Positions 55,329 through 64,000 of a stretch of 64,000 bases of DNA are shown in pieces. The stretch lies in contig NC_045438.1 in the NCBI RefSeq assembly GCF_002776525.5, forward strand, positions 153,540,814 through 153,604,813, written 5' to 3'. The position numbers and the translations under genes are program-made. Origin of the DNA: Piliocolobus tephrosceles (Eukaryota; Chordata; Mammalia; Primates; Cercopithecidae). The notes under the pieces were generated by a model. That model did no database searches, was not told where the DNA came from, and saw only the letters and a program-made list of their open reading frames with translations. Within the stretch, counting starts at the first letter, position 1, and each line of letters begins with the position of its first letter.

Positions 55329-55766
55329 CAGTTGACCCTTGAATCACATGGGTTTGAACTGCATAGATCCACTTATATGTGGATTTTCTCACACCCTCTG
55401 CCACCCATGAGAAAGCAAGACCAACCCTTCCTTTTCTTCCTCCTCCCCCTCCTCAGCCTACTCAATGGGAAGATGATGATGAAGACCTTTATGATAATCC
55501 ACTTCCACTTAAACAGTAGATATATTTTCTCTTCCTGTGATTTTCTTAATAACATTTTCTTTTCTCTAGCTTACTGTATTATAAGAATACAGTATATAAT
55601 ACATGTATAAAAATGTGTTAATTGACTGTTGATGTTATTGTTAAGGCTTCCAGTCGACCGCAAGCTATTAGGAGTTAAATTTGTGGGGAGTCAAAAGTTT
55701 TACATGGATTTTTGACCGCATGAGCAGTTGGCGCTCCTAAGTTCTACATTGTTCAAGGCTCAGCTG
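55329..55766 (+). mobile_element. Tigger2a-type transposon, complete
   Basis: 438 bp, with inverted ends 'cagttgacccttgaatcaca' and 'attgttcaaggctcagctg' and TA on both sides. It retains the relic coding for an acidic tail like that at 20830-21953; internal deletion removed the catalytic part. Confidence 0.9.
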
Positions 55767-55904
55767 TAAATGTTAAAAAGTGAGAAATGAAAATTATTTT
55801 TCACGTTTTCAAATTGTTTTCTAAAAATTCAAAATTTTCAAAAGCAAAAGGTAAAATATGAATTATAATTAAAATGTGTAAAGATTTCAAAATAAAAATA
55901 CTTC

Positions 55905-56530
55905 AGGCTGGGTGTGGTGGTTCACATTTGTAATCCCAGCACTTTGGGAGGCTGAAGAGGGTGGATCACCTGAGGTCAGGAGTTCGAGACCAGCCTGGCC
56001 AACATGGTGATACCCCCTTTCTTTTTTTTCTTTTTTTTTCTTTTTTTTTTTTTTGAGATGGAGTCTCACTCTGTCGCCCAGGCTGGAGCGCAGTGGTGCG
56101 ATCTTGGCTCATTGCAAGTTCCACCTCCCGGGTCCACGCCATTCTCCTGCCTCAGCCTCCTGAGTAGCTGGGACTACAGGCACCCGCCACCATGCCCGGC
56201 TAATTTTTTTGTATTTTTTAGTAGAGACGGGGTTTCACCGTGTTAGCCAGGATGGTCTAGATCTCTTGACCTCGTGATCCGCCCGCCTCGGCCTCCCAAA
56301 GTGCTGGGATTACAGGCGTGAGCCACCGCGCCCGGTGTGAAACCCCCTTTCTACTAAAAATACACAAATTAGCCAGGCATGGTGGTATGCACCTGTAGTC
56401 CCAACTACTCAGGAGGCTGAGGCATGAGAATCACCTGAACTAAGGGGGCAGAGGTTGCAATGAGCCAAGATCGTGCCACTGTACTCTAGCCTGGGTGACA
56501 GATATTCTGTCTCAAAATAAATAAATAAAA
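55905..56530 (+). mobile_element. Alu (outer, split)
   Basis: Parts 55905-56020 and 56338-56530; tail (AAAT)n. Confidence 0.93.
56021..56337 (-). mobile_element. Alu nested in opposite orientation
   Basis: TSD TGATACCCCCTTT (56008-56020) and TGAAACCCCCTTT (56338-56350). Confidence 0.95.
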
Positions 56531-57456
56531 ATAAAAATTATTTAAATAGAGACAATATTTTTATTTTCTTTGTAAGTTTAATTACATCTTATTCAATGTT
56601 GTTATAAAAATAAAACTATTTGCAATTCTAGCATTCTATGTCCATCCAGTTGCCAATATTAAAGAATTAGTATCACTGAATTAGTATCATGGTATATATA
56701 CTCCTACAAATATACGTTTGTAAATTTAGAGTAATATGAGTTGTTTGATACTGTAGAATTGTTCTCGGCTGTCATGTGCAACATTTGGAAAACTGTGCTA
56801 ACTCATGAGTAGCTTTGGAATCACTAATTGGAACAGAGAGAAGCAAGAAATGATGCTTTGTTATGCAAGAATCTATGGCATTTATGCAGCCTGAGAGGGA
56901 GTTTTTGACAAATAATTTGGAATTTTACCTTAACTTAAAGCTTCTGCTTTTCAAGTCTTCTCAGCACTTTGAAGGAGGGTCTGTTGCAGATGTTGGCAGT
57001 GACAAAATTCACAGATGTTAATGGTGCTGGGATGCAGTTGTCCTATGAGGGAATTAGGCAGGATAATGGGGAAACACATCCCTGGGGCCTGAGTGAGGTC
57101 AATCTGAATGCTGTGTGAGGCCCTTTAATACGTGGGCTAGGCAGAACCCTCTAGCTGGGACTTCCAGCCCACACTTCTGAGTCTGCTTCTCCAAGGCTCT
57201 GATATGAGTTTATGCCGATGGCAATTGCGTTTCTAATTAGCATAGTGAATGTTGGAGATGGTGTTCTATTGCTGAAATCAGTGGCTTGTTGTTAGGTTGA
57301 TGGATTCTAGAAATGGGCTCCTGGTGAAATTGTAGGTACTCAGCATTTGTGAGTTGGCTGGAATATTTTAAAGACCTCCTACCTTACATGAACAGAGAGT
57401 AAGAATGTAGTGAGTTTATAGCCTATACACATGGGAGGCATTCCTGAGGCTTGATT
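56531..57456. other. Unique sequence
   Basis: AT-rich to about 56780, then ordinary sequence without a recognised gene. Confidence 0.5.
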
Positions 57457-58027
57457 CTGAAGGGGCCCAAAATATGCTACAGCAACATATGCTACTTTGG
57501 TATATTGATGATCTTGAGCTGAAGACAAGTGAGAAACAGCAGACACAGGAGGAGCTCTCTGCCCTCCGCATATCTGCCTAAGAGCAGGGCATAACTTTCT
57601 CAAGAGAAAGTGCTTTCCTTGCACCAGGAAAAGGAGCACAACTCTTATCACCAGCAATGGACAGTCGACAACAAGACGAATCTACATAAACATACCTTAC
57701 TAAAATAATCTTTATCTTCCATTAGTTTCTTCTATATATTTCCTAGTCACTTTCCCACAACTTATCATCTGTAGGAGCCCAAACCCCTTTGCCTTCGTCT
57801 AGTCACTTCTCCACAGTTTGTCACCCTTTGCTAGAACGGTACATATGACCCTGTGTGTAAATGCTTCTTTGGATTTCTACTTCTTTTTTGTGAAACCTCT
57901 GTGCATGCTACCGTAATATCAATAAAAATTATGTCTTTTCTCCTGTTAATCTGTCTTTTGTCAGTTTGACTCACAGGCCCCAGTCACTGAACCAAAGAGG
58001 ATAGAGGGAAATTTTGTTTCTCCTACA
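57457..58027 (+). mobile_element. Old LTR, same family as 1792-2324
   Basis: Starts 'tgaaggggcccaaaatatg' and ends 'tgtttctcctaca'; AATAAA near 57920 followed by 'tctgtcttttgtcagtttga'. Probably ERVL-like. Confidence 0.6.
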
Positions 58028-59029
58028 TGACTTTTTCTTAGTTAAAAATTTTAATGTTAATGGTCCAAATAAATTGTTTTAGACTTATAGTCATCATTCT
58101 ATGGAGAATTCCATGTGTAAAATTTTATAAAGAAGGACTAGACATGTGATCACCTCCAGTGACTAGTAGGGAGTCTGTAGAACCCACAGCATGTTATAGC
58201 AGGTAGTGATTGAAATTTTCAAAGGCTTTGGCAGTGAGAGTCAAGTGGACAGCAATCCAGGCTGACTCTTGTGCATTTTTGTGTATCTGGAGCTTGATAT
58301 CCTGTACTGTTTTTAATCATTCCAGTATTGACAAAGATTCTACTTTACCATGGCCTAGGCAACCAATGGCACTGGCAACCGATGGCACTGTGCCAAAAGC
58401 TGGCAATGCTGCCTGGGGGTGATTTTCACTCCCAGTGCTGTAGGCTCACACGCTGGGCCTGCAGCTCCTGCAGCGGCAGTACTGCTCATATGTCTTGTTC
58501 ATGTGAACATCCCTGAGCCCTAGCCCAGTGCTTGGCACACAACAGGCACTCAGGTAGGATTTTTAATGTTGCAATTGAGCAAATTTGACTTTTACTCCCT
58601 TCCACCCAACAGCTCTCTCACACCTGAGGGCTTTTCTCTTAAGGGAGCAAACTCCAGCCCTCCTCCCTCGCCCCCACCCCCCACCGCCGCCCCATTGCCC
58701 TAGTTCTCTCCAAGACCCTTGGGACAGATCCCATTCAAACCTGCTTACTTTGGTCTACTCCCCAATAGTTAAAACTTCCACCTTCTGGGTGGAGCTGAAT
58801 TTAGCTAGGAAGATAGCAACCTGATAAAAAAATAAGTCACTCTAAAGCTTTACCCTTCTGTGGGAGTATTTGCATTTTAAAAGATAGTTTGGTGTTGGAA
58901 ATACTTTGCTAGATAGGCACTAGGTAAGTGGGACTTTTAAGCCTGAGGGACTTCCTCCTGCACCTTATTTAACCCAGGCTGTTGGGATTATAAATGAATC
59001 CACCCAAACCTCCAGCCGTACTCAAGGCA
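58028..59029. other. Unique sequence with L2/MIR-like end
   Basis: 'cccagtgcttggcacacaac' at 58524 resembles an L2 or MIR 3' end. A C-rich run lies at 58670-58693. No gene. Confidence 0.45.
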
Positions 59030-59150
59030 TGGAGTGCATGGACAGCACCTGGGAGCTTGTTAGAAGTGCAGGGTCCACCTCAGGCTACTGGAGCCTACTG
59101 TACTGGTTGAGCATCTGTATTTACCTTCAAGTTTGAGACCACTGAGCCTC
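59030..59150 (+). mobile_element. MER5A-type hAT element
   Basis: 'cagcacctgggagcttgtta', 'gaagtgcagggtccacctca' and 'aagtttgagaccactg' match MER5A. Confidence 0.75.
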
Positions 59151-59280
59151 CCATCCTGTGTTCTCAGGGGCATATAAGGATGCACTCCCACAGGTGAAAA
59201 CAATGAGTGTCTTGGTTCCTCACTTGGGAGAACTCTGTGATCCTTGCGCTACGATTATATATTTTATCAGTAGTTTTCAA

Positions 59281-60346
59281 TTTATTTATTTATTTATTTT
59301 GAGACAGAGTCTTGCTCTGTCACTCAGACTGAAGTGTACTTGTGTGCATATAGCTTGCTGTAACCTCGAACTCCTAGGCTCAAGTCATCTTCCCACGTGA
59401 GCCTCCAGGGAGCTGGGACTACATGTGTGCCACCACACTCGCTAGTTTTAAAATTTTTTGTAGAGGTGGAGCCTTGCTATTACTACCAGAAAGGGGTCCC
59501 AATCCAGACCCCAACAGAGGGTTTACGGATCTTGTGCAAGAAATAATTTGGGGCGGGCTCATGCAGTAAAGTGAAAGCCAGTTTATTAGAGAAGTAGAGA
59601 AACAAAAGAATAGCTACTCCACAGACAGAGCAATGGCATGGGTTGCTTAACTGAGTACACTTATGGTTATTTCTTGATTATATGCTAAATAATAGGTGGA
59701 TTAATAGTGAGATTTCTGGGAAAGGGGTGGGCAATTCCTGGAACTAAGGGTTCCTCCCTCTTTTAAACCATATAGGGTAATTTACAGACATCGCCATGGC
59801 ATTTGTAAACTGTCATGGTGTTGGTGGGAGTGTCTTTCAGCATACTAATGCATTATAATTAACATGTAACGAGCAGTGAGGATAACCAGAGATCACTTTG
59901 GTTAGCGTTTTTGTTTTGGTGGGGTTGGCGGTTTTCTTTACTGCATCTTTTTTTATCAGCAGGATCTTAAAAAAATTAGAATTTTAAAATTAAAAAAAAA
60001 TTTTTAAACTAGCTGAGTGTTTTAAAAATTTTTTTTAATTAAAAAAAGATGTAAATTCCCGGGCTCAAGTCTGAGCAACAGAGCAAGACCCTCAAATAAA
60101 CTTGGCATCTTGTGACACCAGTCCTGATGACCTCCTCTCATCCTGTGACTAAGAAGGCCTAGCCTCCTGGAAACGCAGCCCACTAGGTCTCAGCCTTATT
60201 TTACCCAGTCCCATTCAACATGGCGTCACTGAATGGCTCTGGCGCTATGTTTCCTAGGCTGGTCTGGAACTCCTGGCCTAAAGTGAGCCTTCCCACCTTG
60301 GCCTCCCAAAGTGCTGGGATTACAGGCGTGAACCACTGCACCCAGC
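59281..60346 (-). mobile_element. Old Alu split by an LTR
   Basis: Parts 59281-59478 and 60246-60346. 'tagaggtggagccttgc' left and 'tatgtttcctaggctggtc' right are contiguous Alu. Confidence 0.88.
59479..60245 (-). mobile_element. ERV1-type solo LTR, copy 2, with an internal foreign patch
   Basis: Pairs with 524-1416. AATAAA on the minus strand at 59582-59587 is intact. About 59968-60101 is not LTR: it is AT-rich with Alu-like words ('actagctgagtg', 'gagcaacagagcaagaccct'). Confidence 0.72.
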
Positions 60347-60352
60347 CTCAAA

Positions 60353-60862
60353 GTTTCAAATTTTTACTGTGCATGAGCCTCATTAGAGGGCACTAGTTAA
60401 AAATGCAGATCGCTCTGAGAGTCTGACTCAGTAGGTCTGGGATAAGGCCCAGGAATTTGCTTTTTTTTTTTTTTTTTTTTGAGACAAAGTCTGGCTCTGT
60501 CGCCCAGGCTGGAGTACAGTGGTGCGATCTCGGCTCACTGCAACCTCCACCTCCCAGGTTCACACCATTCTCCTGTCTCAGCCTCTCGAGTAGCTGGGAC
60601 TACAGGCGCCCGCCACCACACCCGGCTAATTTTTTGTATTTTTAATAGAAATGGGGTTTTGCCGTGTTGGCTAGGATGGTCTCGATCTCCTGACCTTGGG
60701 ATCCGCCCGCCTCGGCCTCCCAAAGTGCTGGGATTACAGGCCTGAGCCACCGCACCTGGCCTGGAATTTGCATTTTTAACAGGCAACTCAGGTGACTCCT
60801 AGGAAGCTGTATGTTTAACAAGCAACTCAGGTGACTCTAGTTTCACACTCTGAGGAATCTAG
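60353..60862 (+). mobile_element. MER5-like hAT element, split by an Alu
   Basis: 'tagttaaaaatgcagatcgc', 'taaggcccaggaatttgc' and, after the Alu, 'ggaatttgcatttttaacag'. A 39-bp tandem duplication lies at 60775-60837. Confidence 0.7.
60463..60763 (-). mobile_element. Alu inside the MER5-like element
   Basis: Flanks share GGAATTTGC; T run of about 20. Confidence 0.95.
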
Positions 60863-62675
60863 TCCTTAACCTGGTCCAGCTGGGCAGGGTGATTCATGAG
60901 GACTGCAGAGTATGCCTCACTGAAGCCTGCCTGAGGAAATGCTGGGACTTGCCTGGAGCTTCCTTAAAAGCCCTAAATGTATAGTCTAAAGTCCTTGTTA
61001 TTTACAGACTGGATCTTCTGCCTGTGGCCAGCTAAGGAAATACGAGAACTTCACATTTCAAGGTTGGTTTAAGGCAAGTAATTGGAAGTTATGTTTACCA
61101 CCTGGGTATCTGTTTTACTCTCTGCAAAAGAAATGTGATTTTTTTTTCCCCACCGCCTGGCCTCTGTTTCTCCGTGGCTTTCCCTCCTGCCCCTGGGACC
61201 CACCCTTGGGCTGTTCACACTTTTGGAAGCCTGGGGAATGGCTGCTGACTATAGCAGGCGAAAGCTTTGCAGGTGGTTAATAGGGAAGGAGATGGAATTG
61301 CATCAGTTTGTTGGTCTCTTCTGAGTTATTACGGAAAATGAAATCGTTGGCTGTGGGGAATTAATTGAATATGATGAGCCCAGAACTACTAAGAAAATAC
61401 CTGTCCCGAGATGTTCTGGAAAGGAACGCTGCAGATTGCATTTCCAATTTGCCATTCTTTCCCTAGGGTTTTGGCCAGTAGGACTGCTGAGACAAAGGGT
61501 AAATGTGGTGACACATTAGGTGACGCTAGCATACATATATTTGCAGAGAGCACAGATAGACAACACGTGCCATTTGTTGGCTGTTCCTGAGTGTGTTTAA
61601 ATGAAGAATCAATGTGTCAGGATTGTTCACGCTACAATTCTGAAGACTGTGATTGTTTCTTAGGCTTTGGGTGTCTTTCGTAAAAAGACTGTTGAATATT
61701 CCAGAATGTGTGTTCTATTAGGAATGTGATAATTGCAACCATGTGTGATGTGGCCGTTCTTTCACCTGATGAGAGGACCTGGGAGAACAAAGACAGCTAG
61801 GAAGTTCATGTGTATTTGTTGTACAAATTAATACAAACTAATTGTATTAATTGTTGCTTACTAATTAAGCAAATTCCTAACATTCTGTCTCACCCAACAC
61901 TGGGCTGAGATGTAGTCATCTGCGCCTCTTGACGTTCGTCCTGTGGTGTCTTTTTCTCAGCGAGAAAGGCAGTTACTGTTTTATGAAAATGTCCGAAATG
62001 GTCACATTTTAGATGTCCTCATACAGCAGGGGAAATCTCATTTGTTTGAACACCTCTGCCCAGTCCTTCCTTGTAAGCCCCAAATGGTGCCTTGGCCTTC
62101 CCCTTGATGGATTCATTGTGTTGATTTAAGCCAATGTGGCAGAAAATCTGATGTCATCTGCAGCTGCTACACTGAGATTCAAAGAAGCAGCCATTAACCC
62201 TTACAAAGATCCACATGACGGCACTATGGCCTTTCCAATATTCTGTCTGTCAATAACCATCGTGTGAGTCAGATTTCCGTATTGTCTTTAACATTTATTG
62301 GGCATTGGCAAAGGAGCTTTTGGCTCTTGCATATGTTTAATAAATACACATTTACTGAGGCCCTGCAATGTGCCAGGCAAGTATGTAAACTCAGCTATGT
62401 CTGTAGTCTCCCTCATCTCTAGGTGCCTTAGGAATACCCCAGGCTTTAGGAAACCTTTTGGTCCATGAGCACCAGGGAAGGAATTTCGCTTCTAGGAAAG
62501 GCACTGGGAACCCTTGACGTGCTCCTGCCGGGAAGCTCTCTCTCACACTGCTGCCAAGAGCCCTCCCAGGATGCGAGGAGGAGGATTCTGGCATGGACAG
62601 TGATGCCATGGGGCAGTTGCTGTGGTAACAGGAGTCCTCATGCTGTTGGAGAAGGGTCTGGGAGTCCTTAGGACT
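60863..62675. other. Longest repeat-poor block
   Basis: 1.8 kb without recognised Alu, L1 or LTR; a weak MIR/L2-like word ('gaggccctgcaatgtgccag') near 62356 and a hairpin at 61826-61852. Frames at 62391-62671 on both strands have no exon support. Confidence 0.5.
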
Positions 62676-62965
62676 CTTTTTTTTTAGACGAAGTCTTGCT
62701 CTGTCGCCCAGGCTGGAGTGCAGTGGGGCGATCTCTGCTCACTGCAAGCTCCGTCTCCCGGCTTCACGCCGTTCTCCTGCCTCAGCCTCCTGAGTAGCTG
62801 GGACTACAGGTGCCCTCCACCAGGCCCGGCTAATTTTTTGTATTTTTAGTGGAGACGGGGTTTCACCGTGTTAGCCAGGATGGTGTCGATCTCCTGACCT
62901 CGTGATCCGTCTGCCTCGGCCTCCCAAAGTGCTGGGATTACAGGCGTGAGCCACCGCGCCCAGCC
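62676..62965 (-). mobile_element. Alu
   Basis: Short T run; ends 'accgcgcccagcc'; flanks share AGGACTC. Confidence 0.95.
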
Positions 62966-63113
62966 AGGACTCATTCTTAGAGGTCAGGAGGAGGCCCCCA
63001 AGCCTGATCTCTTATATTGAAGTTTTTGGATACCCTCAATGGCTACTTTTTTTTTTTCCCCCATACTAAAGGCATTTCTGAAATTTATTTCAATTTTAGG
63101 AATTAACATTTTA

Positions 63114-63255
63114 TTGGACGGGTATAGTGGCTTATGCTTGTAATCCCAGCATTTTGGGAGGCCAAGGTGGGAAGATCACTTGAGCCCAGAAGTTTGAGAC
63201 CAGCCTGGGCAACATAAGAGACCTTATCTCTACAAAAAAAAAAAAAAAAAAATTA
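63114..63255 (+). mobile_element. Alu monomer with A tail
   Basis: One arm, 'ggacgggtatagtggcttat' to 'cttatctctac', then 21 A. Confidence 0.82.
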
Positions 63256-63277
63256 GATGGAGTCTTTCAGTTCTTTT

Positions 63278-63572
63278 TTTTTTGAGACAGAGTCTTGCTC
63301 TGTTGCCCGGGCTGGGGTGCAGTGATGTGATCTCAGCTCACTGCAACCTCCAAACCTCCACCTCTCGGATTCAAGTGATTCCTTTGCCTCAGCCTCCCGA
63401 GTAGCAGGGATTACAGGCATGTGCCACCACGCCCAGCAAATTTTTTGTAGTTTTAGTAGAGATGGGGTTTCACCGTGTTAGTCAGGGTGGTCTCAATCTC
63501 CTGACCTCGTGATCTGCCCACCTCAGCCTCCCAAAGTGCTGGGATTACAGGTGTGAGCCACTACGCCTGGCC
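63278..63572 (-). mobile_element. Alu
   Basis: TSD TCAGTTCTTTT at 63267-63277 and 63573-63583. A small duplication 'caacctccaaacctcc' is present. Confidence 0.95.
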
Positions 63573-63639
63573 TCAGTTCTTTTAAAATTTGTCTAGCAGG
63601 CTTTCCAGTCTTCACTGGAAAGCCCCCTAAAGAAAAGAT

Positions 63640-63797
63640 TTAGTAGGGCGTAGTGGTGCTTGCTTGTAGTACCAACTACTCAGGATGCTAAGGTGATATC
63701 TTTGAGCCCCGGGAGGTTGAGGATACAGTGAGCTAGGATTGGACACCTGCTCTCCTGCCTGGGAGAGAGATACCCTGTCTCTAGAAAACAAATTATT

Positions 63798-63830
<33 letters not shown>
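63640..63830 (+). mobile_element. Diverged Alu right arm with (AAAAG)n tail
   Basis: 'tagtagggcgtagtggtgct' to 'taccctgtctctag', then AAAAG repeats. Confidence 0.75.
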
Positions 63831-64000
63831 CCCCAAACCATTTTATCGACTGCAGTTACAAATTCAAAAATCTAGATCCTTCTTATGTTTTAAGTTCAAT
63901 TTAAGAATCCTATTCTAGCTATCATACTAGCATGTTTCAACAATCAAGTTTAAGGGACCTTTGAATTATGTTTGTTCCAATTCATAAACTTAGTTAATTG
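63831..64000. other. Unique sequence to window end
   Basis: Nothing recognised. Confidence 0.45.

Noticed and set aside
58210..58516. Overlapping open frames in unique sequence
   Set aside because: Two frames overlap with similar length, and an L2/MIR-like repeat lies in the end; no splice support.
62391..62671. Open frames on both strands in the repeat-poor block
   Set aside because: Opposite-strand frames of equal length suggest base composition, not coding.

Overview
This is primate nuclear DNA from a draft assembly, most likely an Old World monkey (macaque/baboon group). Alu, MIR, L1, MaLR, Tigger and MADE1 elements together place it in a primate. At least eleven AluY copies share bases typical of the cercopithecid AluYR lineage ('cacctcgcccggctagttt', 'cgcccgtctcggcc', 'aggcttgagccaccgcgcc'). 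A run of exactly 100 N at 50063-50162 marks an assembly gap.

No complete protein-coding gene is visible. The only convincing coding sequence is one 71-bp exon (50277-50347, +) with good splice sites and a single open frame, encoding a charged coiled-coil peptide that I recognise as BBOF1 (basal body-orientation factor 1). It sits just after the gap. Everything from the gap to about 50571 lies inside the T-rich tail of an Alu that itself interrupts an L1, so I think a small contig was misplaced here and the exon does not belong to this locus.

The rest is intergenic or deep-intronic DNA built from nested mobile elements. 0-12 kb: two old LTRs, a hAT element carrying two Alus and a MADE1, a 2-kb L1 broken by Alus and a younger L1, and two further nested Alu stacks. 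12-24 kb: mostly single Alus, MIRs, a Tigger-like MITE, a Tigger2 remnant and a short U2 snRNA retro-fragment. 24-38 kb: Alu clusters, simple repeats, a MER8-like element and an ERV1-type LTR. 38-50 kb: LTR copies, a chimeric Alu insertion, a rearranged AluJ bracketed by a 19-bp inverted repeat, an L1 and a MER9-like LTR inside an Alu. 50-64 kb: the gap and exon, an LTR12 (HERV9) solo LTR inside a MaLR LTR, a complete Tigger2a, a second copy of the LTR at 0.5 kb, and a 1.8-kb repeat-poor block (60.9-62.7 kb).

Repeat family names come from memory of consensus sequences; boundaries are good to a few bases where target-site duplications (TSDs) are quoted and to tens of bases otherwise. No tRNA, rRNA or CRISPR array was seen.
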